Of a stretch of 64,000 nucleotides of DNA, positions 1-12,999 are shown in pieces. The notes under the pieces were generated by a model that was given only the letters and a program-made list of their open reading frames with translations, searched no databases and was not told where the DNA came from. The stretch is taken from assembly GCF_933775445.1 (NCBI RefSeq), contig NC_065875.1:16057555-16121554 (forward strand), in the 5' to 3' direction. The translations under genes were made by a program, and so were the position numbers. This DNA comes from Argentina anserina. Taxonomy: Eukaryota; Streptophyta; Magnoliopsida; Rosales; Rosaceae. The first letter of the stretch is position 1; the number at the start of each line of letters is the position of its first letter.

Positions 1-1
1 T

Positions 2-2683
2 CTTCTTGGTTTATATATCTTCGGGAAGGACCTTGTGCTGGTAATGAAATTCGTTGGTACTAAACAGATGGGTGATGTATTATCATTCTACTATGGGACC
101 TTTTACGGGTCTAAAAGCTACAGCAGGTGGTCTGAATGCAAGAAAATGAGAAGCAGAAAATGTGTATTTGGACAAAGAATATTTACAGGATTCAGGCATC
201 ATGAGTTATTATCTCGTTTGCATCCTCATGTGTCAGAAGAGTGCCAAAGTACTTTACTTGAGGTAATTACATTCAACCATAAACTTATATCTTATCGGAG
301 ATTCAGAATACTATAATTCAAATTCTAAGTGCTATCTGCTGACATTGATAATTATCATTTGATTAGTTTGGCACTTGAAGTTACATGTTCATTATCTATA
401 GCAATTATCTCCTCTGGTCTCATAGATAAATGATTCCTGTACTTGTCTGCATTTGAGTTTCTTTATCTTGGAGCTCCTAGTCATCTGCTTTTGCTACACA
501 AAACTTTAGATTCAGTATGAAGACTTAGTCTTATGAACAGCAAAGGATGCGAAATATCAATACAATTGTGGGCATAACTGCAAATACAGTTGATAAATAG
601 TTGTATAGATCGTTGCCTCCTTAAACTGAGTTTGGTGGTTCTTGTTCTCATCAAAAGTCATGTAAATCATGCTCAGAGCTATTTAAAAAATTTGTTAAAA
701 TCAATTATTCGAAGAAATAACTCATGGTTTGCCAACACACCTTTAACAGTAATAAATTAGATTGTAGTCGTAAACATAATGTTAATGCAGAAGAAAGTCA
801 TCTAGTGCTGAAATGTTGGGGAGAAGGCATGTGTGCTGAATGTATTTGCTACAATCGTTTTCTGTTCCTAAATTGGTTCATACCAGAATATAGTTCCTTA
901 GTTTTGTTGGATGAATTTCCAGGTCTCAAAGACATTCGGGGAAGGAAAGATATTACTAGAAGAATATGTATTCATTCTAAAATCTAAAGTTGGATTGGAT
1001 GCTCTTGTGGAAGCAGTGGCAATTGGTAAAGGGAGGAAAGATCTCACAGGCATTTCCATGGAGACCCCAAAGTCCAATCAGGTTGTTAGTCGCAGAGAAA
1101 TACCAGTTGGGAAAGCATGCTCTGCTCTCTCGCCCTTGGAAATAGTTGGCTTTCTGACAGGGAATTTCCGGCTCAGTAAAGCTCGCTCAAATGACCTCTT
1201 CTGGGAAGCTGTTTGGCCACGTTTGCTTGCTAGAGGGTGGCATTCTGAGCAGCCAAGACAGGATCGCTTTGCTACTGCTTCCAAGAATTCATTGGTTTTT
1301 CTTCTTCCTGGGATTAAGAAATTTTCCAGAAGGAAACTGGTGAAGGGCAGTCACTATTTTGACTCGGTAAGTGACGTGCTCAGCAAAGTTGCTTCTGACC
1401 CAGAGCTCCTTGAGCTTGAGACTGGAGCAGATAAAGGTTCCACGAGCAAGGATGAAAATGGGTGGGCAAATGACACAAAGCCTGAGCAACGTCACTGTTA
1501 TTTGAAACCTCGTACCCCTACTCGTGGCACAGACACTATGATGAAGTTCACTGTTGTGGACACGAGTCTGGCCTATGGGAAAACATGCAAGGTTAGGGAA
1601 CTGAGACGCTTACCAGTTGAGTTGAATACCTCCATCTCCATCTCAAGTAGTGATTCTGAAAATGGGGATGATGCTTCTGATGAATTGCCAGAGATATCTA
1701 ACTCTGTGGATACCTCGTGTTCCCATAGAAATGAGGTCAATGTTTCCAAGAACGTAAACACCAGTTTGGGTAGAAAAGAAATAAGAGATGTCAAATATAC
1801 TGATTATGATGCTTCAGAGTGGGGGCATCAAGATTTTGGTCGACATGAGACTAATGTGGATAAAAAGCTTCGAAAGGAGCAGATCATTGATATTTGCGAT
1901 TACATGGTGCCTAGAAGAGAAATGAAATTCGAAAGGAGCCAGAAAGTGGTACACAAAAATAAAAATGGTAAGGTTCCTGTTTCAAAAAAACGTCAGCAGT
2001 TAGCTACTTGTAGTAGCAAAAAGAGCAGCAGTAGCAGCAGCCACATCTCGCCAGGTCCCATGTTACAACAAGAGGCCTGCAACTTTGGACACAATTCTGA
2101 AGTTGGCGAGAAAAACCACTCTGCAGTGGAACCATCGCCTGGGAGGTTATCATCCAACATTACTACATCTAGAGGAGGTAGCCCAGTGATTAGTAGTGAA
2201 GCTGTTCCTAGTAGCAACAATGTGAGTGCAGGAAAACCTCATCATTGGCCTCAATTTGACCTGAACGAGGAACCGAGTTGTCTAGATGATGAAAGTGATG
2301 AGCCTATGATGGAAAGACAACATGATGGAACAACCCAGGAACCAGGTTGTTTAAAATCAGTGGAAACCTCTGAATGCATGGCTGCTTTCGAGCAACAGCC
2401 TGCAGGTAATACCCGGAGACAGAGCACAAGAAATCGTCCGCTGACTGCTAAGGTACTGGAAGCTTTTGCTTGTGGATTTTTAGACACAAAGCAAACGCGA
2501 AAGAGTAGGGATGAATTTCCTCGGGAAAAATCCAAATCCAGACGCTCTCATGCTAGGGTGCGAGTTCCAGACAGTTTTGATACTAGTGTCGTGGATTGTA
2601 ATATGCAGGAAACCAGCACTGCTGTCTACAGTAATAATGCTGATGGATACAGTGAGCTTGACATGGTTTCCCAACTGGGTTAG
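2..2683 (+). CDS. SANT-type nuclear protein, C-terminal part (partial)
   Basis: Two exons are visible, 2-262 and 923-2683, joined in phase 0 across a GT-AG intron; the N-terminal exons lie outside the window. The first exon reads as the end of a SANT/Myb-like module (GDVLSFYYGTFYGS, then RWSECKKMRSRKC and LLSRLHPHVSEECQ), typical of plant ELM2/SANT chromatin proteins loosely annotated as arginine-glutamic acid dipeptide repeat proteins. The second exon continues with a conserved block ending FWEAVWPRLLARGWHSEQP, followed by a long Ser-rich, low-complexity tail with basic patches. DLNEEP at 2258-2275 matches the DLNxxP type of EAR repression motif, so a corepressor role in the nucleus is inferred. 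The visible product is 673 residues. Family assignment is from remembered motifs; the exact orthologue is not settled. Confidence 0.82.
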
Positions 2684-4149
2684 GCGCTGATTAGTCTACT
2701 TGTGACTAGAGCTAGGAGCTTCTGGATGTTAACAGAGAGCACTGCTTTCGCCTGCTAAACCCAAGATATACAGAAAAGTTAGTAGCAGCCACTTCATTCT
2801 TGTGCATTGTATATGTCATGGATGCAAACTTCACATAAGTGGGGGCGGAGGTTGGAGTAGCGGCTTTGCAAGAGGCCAACCACATCGGCCAAAGCACCTC
2901 TGGCGATGCGGAAGTGAGATGACAGTACAAAGTTACTCATCATTCAAATCTCAGCTTAACAGCAATTGATAGATTATAGAAGTTTTAGTCTGTCTTTGTA
3001 AAACTTGTTTTTGAAGTGGTGGTGTTCTAGGTATTAATTGTAGTACCGACTTATATTGTGAAAGGAAGTGTGGGAGCTGTTGCATTGAATTTCTGCACAG
3101 TTGATACACTTGGATAAGTATAACCGTGTAATTCGTTTTACATCTGTATCATGCCATTTTAGCTGATTATGTTTCAACTGAAGCCAAGAGTTTCAAGTTG
3201 TCTTGTTAGTTGTCATAGTTTAGTGCCTTACTGCCTTTCTGGTTATAAATAATGTCTCACAGCATGTGCTTTTCTAGTAGTGTTCATGTCCTAATTTGTT
3301 CTCTATGCGCAGAAAAATTGTAGAGAAGCTCAGTCATAATTCTATAATCATTTTTGTTTTGGTCTTCTAATCTAATGCACTACCTCATGTATTAGTGATG
3401 TTCATTATTTGTTAGTTCTTTAGTTTAATTTGCAATTCTGCATCATCCATTGTCGATTAGTATACCTCATATTATCGGAATGTGTTACTTCAATGTCATG
3501 AATGATAAGAAAAACAAAATTTTAAAATTATATGTGCGCTACTTCAATTTCATTTACACTACTTGAGCATTACAATGCGTTACAAAATCATCACGAGAAA
3601 TTTTCTGCGACTCATGACATGAGAATCAATAATTCAGGTCAACCTCACGCAAGTATCAAGAAAGAAAGAAAAAAGGTTACTAAATTGTCAATAACCTTTT
3701 TATAAAGTGGGATTTTACATTGCTACCTTAACTTTTCTTATTTGAAATCATTACAATAGCTGCGGTAACTGTGAGCCTACAACACTACAACATGCATCTA
3801 CATTTCAACCAAAAACCCTAATAACATCCAAGTTGTTAGGTCTTGCCTAAAACAAGAGGTACCAAATAGCAAATAGATACACCCAAGAAGCCCATAGTTA
3901 ATGCTGCTAAATCCCATGCAAACCATCTCTTTTCCTCTTTCTATATTTACCTCAACAGAAATTAAATCAAATTAAACTAGAAATTGCCAATTTCGTGTAT
4001 GAGAATATGACAAGTAAATACTAACACAAGCTGAGACGTGTGCCCTTAAGGCAACCACCACGCGCACACCCACGCCCACCGCCCCCACCTTCTTCTTCTT
4101 CTTCCTCCTCCTCTCTCCCACTTCCCATTCCAAATTCCCAAACCCCTAA
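2684..4149. other. Intergenic: 3' UTR and promoter region
   Basis: No coding region is supported. The first few hundred bases are probably the 3' UTR of the SANT-type gene. The last ~100 bases before 4150 are C-rich with a TTC/TCC run (about 4089-4120), as expected for the 5' leader of the next gene. Confidence 0.5.
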
Positions 4150-4878
4150 ATGGGCCAGGCACTTCGCCGAGCTGCCGGGAAAGCCCGACCCGGTCCCACC
4201 ACTACGTCGTCAACACCCAAGACCGTCGTCAATCAGCGGGAACCGGCTCCTGAGATTACCAAACCCGCCGAGGGTTTAGGTTCTGGTACGTAAAGCTCTC
4301 GCCTTTAGTCACTTTCAGCTCACCCACATTTCTCAAATTTCAATTCAATCTGATTAAAACGCCGTCGTCTTTTTGATGCTGGGGTTCAGATGGTGGTGGT
4401 GCAAATGCGGAGAATCTGCTTGAAGAGCGCGACCCCAAGTTCGATTCGATGCTGAATCAGATGGTCGGGAGGATCAGATCAAAGCCCGGCGGAAAACCGG
4501 AAATGGGTGAGGTCAGTATGACTTGCTCTTGTCAAATTGTGTTGCTGTGTTGTGTAAAATGTGGCAATGTGAGTTGTGAAATATGTGAAACAGGCACATG
4601 TGGTGGACAAGTACAATAGGCCGCTACCGAAGCTGAGGGATACGAAGCCGGATTCCGGGAGGTTTGAGGAGAGAGCTGCTCCTCCGGGGACACTGAACGT
4701 GGCGCAGCTGCGGCACATTATACTACTGCATCAGGGCAAGGCTGAGGATCACAATGGCCCCATGGAGGTGCAAACAATAGCTGAGAAATTTCAGGTCGAT
4801 GTCGCCGAGGTTAGGAGGATTGTGCAGTTTGTGTCACTGCCTCCTGAGGATACCAGTAAACAGAAGAAGAATCCTTGA
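4150..4878 (+). CDS. NDUFAF4-like mitochondrial complex I assembly factor
   Basis: Three exons (4150-4285, 4390-4511, 4594-4878) with GT-AG borders and consistent phase give 180 residues. The ATG at 4150 was chosen because it gives MGQALRRAAG, a Gly-2 start suited to N-myristoylation and seen in this family. It also reads straight through the exon 1 splice site, while the longer overlapping frame opening at 4040 does not. The C-terminal half has the pattern of human NDUFAF4: a short Gly-containing turn, a helix ending in LLHQG, a helix ending in IAEKFQVDV, and a final LPPED. NDUFAF4 helps assemble the early matrix arm of respiratory complex I. Function in the plant is inferred from this similarity. 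Confidence 0.8.
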
Positions 4879-5519
4879 AAGGCTGAGTTATATGGTTTGC
4901 TGTTGTGAATTACTGACTTTCTGTTATGAATAAGAATTTGAGGATATAGAGACACTCATAGAAAGTGTTCGAGAATTCTGTATTTTCCACAGTATCTGAA
5001 AAATGTAGGATTTTTGTAGCTAATGCTTGGTTTCCAAGTCAGGCAAAAAGTTGTAACCCTGTCGAGGCTCTTGATTTGAACACAAGATATGATATTCACT
5101 TTCTTTATGTGAAAGTGAAAGTGAAACTACTGAGTCCTTTCCCTGGGATTAGTTCATGTTCTTAAAACTCCTAGTGATGATAGGAAAGTACTTGATATTT
5201 TCTACGCGTACATTGTTTGCTATTTCAATCTAGATAACAGCTGTCTGAAGGCAGATAGGATGCAACTGTAGTAACCACATCTTTCTGGAGAGCTAAATTT
5301 CAATTACGAGTCCAAATGTTGTTACAAAAATTTAAGATGGTTTACATCTCAACCACTTTACTATCTGCTCACAATCTTAAGAGCCTGTAGAGGTATCACT
5401 AAACAATGTGCCCTTTTCCTTTCCTTCAAGAAGAGGGTCTTGACGTCTTGTAACATTTCAGATGACAAAAGAATCAAATGATCCAAAATTAATATTTGCT
5501 GAGTAGAGCGTGGTTAGAA
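4879..5519. other. Convergent 3' UTR region
   Basis: This stretch lies between the stop codons of two convergent genes and probably holds both 3' UTRs. No coding or repeat structure is seen. Confidence 0.5.
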
Positions 5520-8391
5520 TCAAGTTAATCTAGACTCTAACCAGTCTGATGTATATTCATAAGCCACAAATGTCACTGCACCAGCAGGAGCAGCTTTGAC
5601 CGTTGATGGGACTATTCCCTTATAAAGACCAGCCCAGCCTTCTTTATGCATTATTCGTCGCAACGCATCAACCATATTGCTGTAAGCATGGTGCTCGACT
5701 CGTGCTCCATATCTCGGGTGCCTTTGTAGTCCTTCAATCTACAACAACCCAAAGAAAAAAAATGAAGTTCTATATACCCATCTTCGTTGCATCATCATTG
5801 TAATTCCAGATGAATGATTGTAGTACAAAGTTCAGGATGACAAGAGATCTACCTGGAATCTCTTCTTGACCACATCAAGTGGATGACAGACAAGTTTGGC
5901 ACAGGTCCCGGAAGCCAGACCACAGAGGAAAAGCTGAAAGCTTGTGAGACTATTCTCCGTACCGTATAAGTTTGCACTAGACGATCTAAACTGGTTCAAC
6001 ATCTACAATGAACACAATAGGATATTATGAGGCCTAATTTGACTTCCTCTTGTTAAATTGTTTGTACAAAACACAACGAAAAACAATGACTTGCAACAGA
6101 ATCTCCACAATCAAAGAAATCCCTCTTCACAAAACAAATAGGAGTCTTACTATTCATTTCACTGAAGTAATATATTTCATTCACACAATAAAACAGTCCA
6201 TTGGTGTTTCAACTAGCCACTTAGATCACATGACAATCAGTTTGAGTGTACATTTGCACAAAGCTATTTATCAAGCTAAATTATAAACCTTTCAGGTGGA
6301 GGTTTTCAAGAGGGGAAAGAAATGAAAAAAAAAACTGATTTGAAAGACTTGTCACAGGAAAGGATGGTGCAATACAAAAAGCAAATTTATTGTAATCTTA
6401 CCATGGTCCAGCGCTTAAATGTGTCATAGGTACCAAATTGCAAGCCTGCATAGGGAACAATCTCTACCAGTGTTGGTGACAGTCCAGCATACAATCCTCG
6501 AAATCCACGTGTTTTAACTATATCGACAAATGCAGCCCTCATAGTTGGATACACCTATTGAAGAAAAATATCAGTAAGGCACTCTACAAGGCCAAAGAAC
6601 TCATGAAAGAACTGGGACTTTGTGGACATAAATTATCTAAATGACGTCATGCAGTATGAATTTACATGTACACATGATTGCGTTGACCATTTAAAATGCA
6701 TGCTTCACATATCCAGTTGGTAGTCTGCAATTAGCCACACACTCCCAAATGAACCTCAAAAGCAAACAAAATAAAAAGAATAGCTACAGACACTAGCTTC
6801 GTTGTTTGCTACCAAGCCCTGGAAGACATCACAGCCTGCCAGAAGCTCACCTCTTATCTTAAAAAGTGCGTTTTTTGGAACATGTCTTTCGCAAATCAAA
6901 ATACAGTCAGGCACCAGAATGTGAACCCAGGCTGACTGCAGCTAACCAAGTTGTCCAAAGCAGACTCTCAAGTCTCAAGAGCTTGCAATGCCAAAGAACT
7001 CCAGTATAATTAACAAAAAAGCTACAATACCAAATTTGCAACCTTTGATCACTTCACTATATTACCACAGCATACAAGAGTAACCAACAATACTCAAACT
7101 TAAGAAATCCTTTAACCTAACCCTAACATAAAACTCATTTAAGGTGAGATGCATAACTTCGTATTTTAAAGAATTGCAGGAAATAGAACACTTTCAACCT
7201 TGACGAAAGAAGTCCATGTTCCAGTATTCCACTTGTTAGGTTAAACCATGTACACCTAATACGATTCCATGGAAATTGCATGTATGAAGTTCTATACCTT
7301 AGGTTCCCCCTGTGAAGCTAGCAAGGTCCTAAGAAGATCAAATGGATATGACCCAACAGTAGCTGCACAACCTGCTACCGCTCCACTGACGTAGGACAAA
7401 TAAGGACTTAAATGAACATGATCCTCTGCACCACAAAATCAAAGATCAATAAATATACAGGAAGGGGAAACATAGGACACAGTTATATTCACACAAAGTG
7501 ATAATAGCTTCTCAAAGCTCTATAGCACATGTGTGAACCATAATCAAACATAGAGGCAGTATTAGAAGAACCTTTTGAATGAAACATTAGCATGATGTGC
7601 TAGTGCAGATTGTGATGGTGAAGTGAAAAGTTCACATAACAGATCATCAAACACTATGGAACAGCATGTTAAGAAAGAATATACTATAAAACCATCCCTC
7701 ATAAACGATACTGCCTACTATTGAAAATTACCTGTCTTGGAAGAACCGGCCGCAAATGTCTTCAATTTGTGCAGTACAGTAAACTGAATCGCGGTATACG
7801 GCATAACCATAAGTAGAGCTGGAACATTGCCTCGCCAGAACCCCTGTCACAGGCACGAAAATTTTGAGAAACCATAACAATCTTTGAAAATGCTCATTCA
7901 TAACAATGCCATAATGAGTTTGTTTTGATAATATCAGTTGAGAACCACCTACCGGCAAGCCTTCCTCTCGCAAAATATCCCTCGTGGCCTGAAACATCCC
8001 GGTATATTTCGACGGCCCGGTCAAATTCCGACGCACCAAAGCCCATGTAGATGTCGGCTCCAGCTGAACCTGTTAAACCAAACCAAACCAAACCAAGCCA
8101 AACACAAATTCCTTTACTTCATCAGCACAATAACCAAAAATCCTTCCTTTTTTAACTTTAATTCATACTTAAATTAATCCGTGTTTATACAACTATTCAT
8201 AACTTCTAAACACAAAAGGTTCGTGATTTTCAATCCCAAATTTTCAATCCTAAGATATGGAGATAGCATTGGACCTGGAATCGAATCTTGATGACGTCGA
8301 GCGGCGAGGTGACGGTCCGGGAGATCCCGCCGGCGACTAACCCGGCGGTGGCGTCAATGACGGCCCGCTTGAGCTGGCCGGGCTCTTCCAT
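5520..8391 (-). CDS. Mitochondrial thiamine diphosphate carrier (mitochondrial carrier family)
   Basis: Seven exons on the minus strand (8391-8275, 8069-7953, 7843-7732, 7425-7298, 6554-6402, 6002-5853, 5738-5520) join in phase to 331 residues. The three carrier-family signatures PxDxxK/R are present as SPLDVIK (Pro-30), YPFDLLR (Pro-143) and HPLDVVK (Pro-250), one per ~100-residue repeat of two membrane helices. The start [13 protein letters not shown] and the end EYTSDWLES closely match the Arabidopsis thiamine diphosphate carriers (At5g48970 and At3g21390 type). Such carriers import the cofactor made in the cytosol into the matrix for pyruvate and 2-oxoglutarate dehydrogenases. All key residues seem intact, so the gene is probably functional. 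Confidence 0.93.
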
Positions 8392-10039
8392 TTACCCCCC
8401 AGCGGCGGAAACAGCTAGGGTATTCGACCTATGACAAGGAGCCGCATTCAGACAAGAGAGGGTATCAGAAATTGACGTAATCAGTGACGAAATCTGAGGG
8501 GGAGGGATTTTAGGGTTGCAGAGAGAAAGGGGAAAGTTGGGAGAGGGCGGTAGAGAGGGGCAAAAGTGGAAATGGGGAGAGTCGCCGTCATTGTTTTGCC
8601 GCCTTATTGGATATTATAGAGGCGGATTTGGGTGACGGAGTATTTGCCTCTCTTTTTTTGTTTCCACAACTTACACGATTTTTCTGTTTCCACAACTTAC
8701 ACGATTTTTCTGTTTCCGTCCGTCCATAGTGGAATGGACCGAATGGTCCAAATTTTATATGAAAATTCGAGCAGTAACATATACAGAGTATATCGCAACA
8801 AAACGCTTGTTCAACGAATTTATGTTCGATCACTATTTAATGTAAATCTAAGAATTAGGAGAATTTTTTAAAATTGAGTTATTTTGTTTTCAATCATTGA
8901 ATTTACATTCAATGGTGGTTGAGCATGAATTCCATAGTCAGTAGCTAACCGAGTGAACGGGACTGTTACTGTCAATACAGTAATGATAAGGATCAACTAT
9001 ATATATATATATTGTATAATAGTAGAATTGATTGTAGCACCTTGAAAGTTTGAATACCTTATATACACATAAGGTATTTAAGCCCGTTTGAGTCTAGTTT
9101 CTAAGTTAGAGAGCTATATAGTTATATAGATAACTCTTATTGTCTATCATGTGTTATCTTTTTATCTTTGTACGCATGGGTACTTTAACTCTACAAACAA
9201 AAGGTAGGTACACACGATGTTGGCATGTATTATCGCTGTTGGAGTGGGAGTGTGACCAAACCTACGTAATGTACATTCATATGTTATAAGGAACCATGTG
9301 ATAGATATGCCAAACACACCACATATAGAATACAAACCAACCAAATGTGTTTTAGATATTACTAGGTTTGTCGATCTTTCCATTAAGTTAGACGTCAGTA
9401 GATATCACAAGGGAAAGAAATGTTAGTTCTCTGGGAAATCTAGAACAAACATTCTACTGTGTTTGGAAGTTTCATAACGACTCTTCTACGTAGGACATAG
9501 AATAGTACGCCAGACAACAGCTTTACTCGTGTGAAAATCACTTAAACTTGGTTTAGAGGTTTTGTAGTTTCCAGTTTCCACACTTTTCTCACATTATGTT
9601 GGATTAATATGATATATCGATCAGTAATCCATGATCCAGAAGTTGATCAAAAATACTGGGGTTTGTTGAACAGTGGAAGCCATTTTAATTCAAAAGAGGA
9701 AAGTGTAAGTTTCATCTTTTTATTTTTTTGTGTGGTAGCCAGTATTTTATTCCCTAAATAAGTAAATATACGTAAGCAGGCTATATATACGCGGGTTTTA
9801 TCTCTCACAGTAGTAGTGTAATAGTAACCACAATTTCGTTGTTTTTTGATAAGCATAATCCATCTCTTTGATGTATTAACAATGATGATTTCTTTCTCAA
9901 TACAAGAAAGTCGATCACTTAAAGCTTGATTCGTAAACCCAAAATTGAAAAATTGGTCAATTATGTTGTAAAGAAAATGAAATTGGTCTACTTATTTAAT
10001 TGACAATCCCTTTTATATAGGGGTCATGTTTACAATATA
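8392..10039. other. Intergenic DNA with a short tandem repeat
   Basis: The first ~200 bases are the likely promoter and leader of the carrier gene. At about 8659-8710 a 26 bp unit (starting tgtttccacaac) occurs twice in tandem with a partial third. An AT dinucleotide run sits near 9000-9012. A small hairpin, taccttat/ataaggta, is at 9055-9080. No gene is supported. Confidence 0.5.
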
Positions 10040-10705
10040 AGTAAATGGTAATCTCGTTCAATCATTTACTTTAACGAAGACACACTAATTGTGTTTTTCT
10101 TTCAATTGATACACTAATGGTATCTTCCCATGGCCCTTCGCCTCTGAAAGCGTCCTTCCTTCTCCCCATGTGCCGAGTTAAAGATAAAATTGCATAAAGA
10201 GTGTTGCCTCATTAAAACCTTGTCAAGTAACAAAAACTCAATGGGAGAAATAAAACCTTGGTCAAAGGGGAAAAGAACATAACGTACATATTACATTTGA
10301 GAATAACATATATGTGCTAGACTCCCCATGATGTATGCACCTCGTCCTGATTTTTATATTAATCATGGAGCCTTGATAACTTTTGCATATTTACTTTATA
10401 TATATCTGACGACGACGTGGATATTGTTCTGTCATCTTATTGCATAATCATTTTATATAGGAAGAGTATTACAATGGTGATTACATCGCACATTATGATG
10501 ACAATAATGACTAATCATTACACAATGACTATTGAATGTTAATCATGTAATTTACCTCTCGTCTGTTACATTGATGAAGACACATGACGTGTTTTTCCTT
10601 CAACACTCCCCCTTATGCCGAGTAAACTGTAAAATAGGACATAATGTGTTGTCTGATTAAAAACCTTGCCAAGTAACAAAACTCAGTGTGAGAAGACAAA
10701 ACATA
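10040..10705. repeat. Pair of diverged direct repeats at the truncated end of the gypsy element
   Basis: Two related segments, about 10070-10260 and 10565-10700, share gaagacaca, gtgtttttc, tgccgagt, gtgttg(c/t)ct, attaaaa, ccttg(t/c)caagtaacaaaa and ctca. The second ends where the reverse transcriptase reading frame of the neighbouring gypsy element is cut off. They look like parts of another transposable element that truncated it; the family is not recognised. Confidence 0.5.
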
Positions 10706-11368
10706 GTGTCATGCGACTGCATCTACCAACATATCTGCCACGGGCATGGGATAGACATCTTTCGGTGTTGTAGTATTAAGATTCATGTAGTTGACGCAAA
10801 CGCGAATTTTGCCATTCTTCTTCCACACTGGTACTATGTTAGACAACCACTAAGAATATTTAACTGGTCGGATAATACCAGCTTGAAACATGTTTTGAAC
10901 CTCTTTCTTGACTACCGCTGCTGTGTCTGCACTCATTCGCCGTAGACTTTGTTGTACAGGCTTGTAACCTTCCATTATGGGCAAGCGATGGCAAACCAAA
11001 TCTGGAGACAAGCCCGGCATGTCCTCAAACTTCTCAGCAAAACAATCGCGGAACTCTTGCAACAACTCTATTAAACGTTGTCTCAGTTCCTCATCCAAGT
11101 GTTTACTTATTCCAACCTCCATGGGCTCTTCTGCAATCCCAAGATTAATCTTCTCCACTGGATCTTTCACTTTAGGTGGGGTGTCATCCAAAGCTGCAGG
11201 TTCTGGTTGAATAAACTCCTCCTCCCCTTGAATCTTAGTCAAATCATCCTCAATGCATTCTACTAGCGCGACTGCCCCCAAAGCCTCATGTTCCTCTCTG
11301 TAAATAGATAAGCGTTGGAGAAATGACACATAGGCTTGTTCTTGCTCTTTGGCAAGTGATGTACTCAT
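10704..11368 (-). pseudogene. gypsy reverse transcriptase, N-terminal fragment
   Basis: The open part (11368-10850) shows the linker and start of a Ty3-type RT: DCFAEKFEDMPGLSPDLVCH, QSLRRMSADTAAVVKKEV and AGIIRPV. After a TAG (10849-10847 area) it continues as SNIVPVWKKNGKIRVCVNY and then P-M-P, and is lost at about 10704. The catalytic YxDD region is absent, so this is a truncated fragment. Confidence 0.8.
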
Positions 11369-12981
11369 GGATGATTATTTTTTGTTTTCACGATGAAGCC
11401 AGGTCTGTTTATATCTGATTTGACATGTACTAAACCCCATCGTGTCAATTTTGTAGAAGTCACCCCAACTGGACGACCCTTGGTGCCGATTCCAGCAACT
11501 CCTAAAGGCCTCATGTCCCCATAATAGTACTCAGCATCCAAGATGCAGGAAGCGACTGAGTATGGTTTATCATCTGCTTTTACTAGTTCTGCCTTATCAG
11601 TTGCGGGATTCCACATCAACATTTCTTGGTGTAAAGTAGAAGGGATGCAATAAGCTCTGTGTATCCAATCCCTGCCAAGTATGATGCTGTATGGAGCTGT
11701 GCAGTCTGTAACAAAGAACGTCTGGAACAGCTCGGAAGGTCCTATCTTGACTTTGAGGATCAAAACTCCCAAGGTTTTAGTTAAGTTGCCAGCAAAACTC
11801 CTGACCTTAAGATTGCTACTGAGAACCTTTTCCTTTGCAATGTCAAGTGCTTTGACTATCTTCACTGTAATAATGCTAACCGCTGCACCGCCATCGACGA
11901 GAATCTTGTTCACTTTCTTACCCTCCATCTCAGCTGATATGTATAAAGGTTTAATGTGCTGAGTCATGGTCGTTGTAGGCTTTGTGAACATCATAAAGAA
12001 TCTTTGGAGCTCTATCATCATGTGAGATTTATCAGCTTCCTATTTCCTCGTGTCTTTCTCAACAGTTGGCACCTCTGTAGATGACAACTATGCGACTGTA
12101 CCCACCTCCTGGGCAGGTGTCTCACCTCCAATGAATAGATGAGATGTCATTGGCCTTGGAAGACCGTACTTCGAGGACAAGGTGAATACCATGTTACAAC
12201 TAGGAACAGCATTTGGCCCTGGTATTCCTTCCTCGATGTTATCTTCATGACAAAGGCTAAACATGTTGCAGTATGGGGTAGCTGCTATTTCTTCATAATA
12301 ACCTTCCTCAAACTCTTCCTCTTGATCAGAAAGTTCTAACTCTTGCTCATTACAGCCTGGTTCTTCCATATTGTCGTCCGGAATTGACCCAGTTGGCGCT
12401 CGCGAGAGGAACTTGCTCCTGAGATACTCCGTTAGCAATTATTCTTGATGGGCCTCTGGAAGAATAACTACTACCACAACCTCGCCTATCTCTAAAACCA
12501 CAAGTGTTGGTTCTTTTACTATTGGAATCACTGGTATTGGTTCTTTGATCTTCAGCTTCAATTCAAACTTTGGCTTTATTTTCTCTGGAACTGGTTCTTG
12601 GTGGCTTGGCCTACTTACAGACCTCTTTGGAACCCATTTAGCTTGTGCAGGTTGTGTAACACTACTTTGCTGTTATTTCTGCTGAATAGAAACACTATGT
12701 ATGTGTTGTCTATTTGCTGCCCTGCCATCAGTAGATGCGTAAGACAACCTATCATGGATTGAAACTTTTTGCTTAAGAGCAGTTTTAATTGGTCGTTCAA
12801 TTCGATCATGAACGCTTTTCCTGGGGTATGGCTCCTTCTTGTAATTATCATTCCGACGAATGTGAACGTATGGCCTTATAGTAAGCTTTTCAACTGTCTC
12901 TCGCAGCAGCCAAGGTGGCTGTTCCAGCTGGTCGCGAGAGAGTTCTCCTCTGTTATACGCCTCTAACATTCTTTTGGCCCT
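11365..12981 (-). pseudogene. gypsy aspartic protease region (broken)
   Basis: This reads in the same frame as the second part of gag, interrupted by TAA at 12675-12673, TAA at 12441-12439, TAG at 12090-12088 and a further TAG near 12042. The best-preserved piece (12021-11365) contains the retropepsin active site ILVDGGAAVSII, the hydrophobic SFAGNLTKTLGVL stretch and the flap-distal LGRDWIH motif. Its TGA stop (11367-11365) overlaps the ATG of the following reverse transcriptase frame (11368-11366). Confidence 0.8.
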
Positions 12982-12999
12982 TCACCATCTCTTCTGTAC

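Noticed and set aside
4040..4279. Longer upstream ATG frame over the NDUFAF4-like exon 1
   Set aside because: It is in a different frame that ends before the splice site; the ATG at 4150 fits the phase and family start.
8632..8871. Small frame in the region upstream of the carrier gene
   Set aside because: It arises from the 26 bp tandem repeat and AT-rich DNA; no similarity to known proteins.
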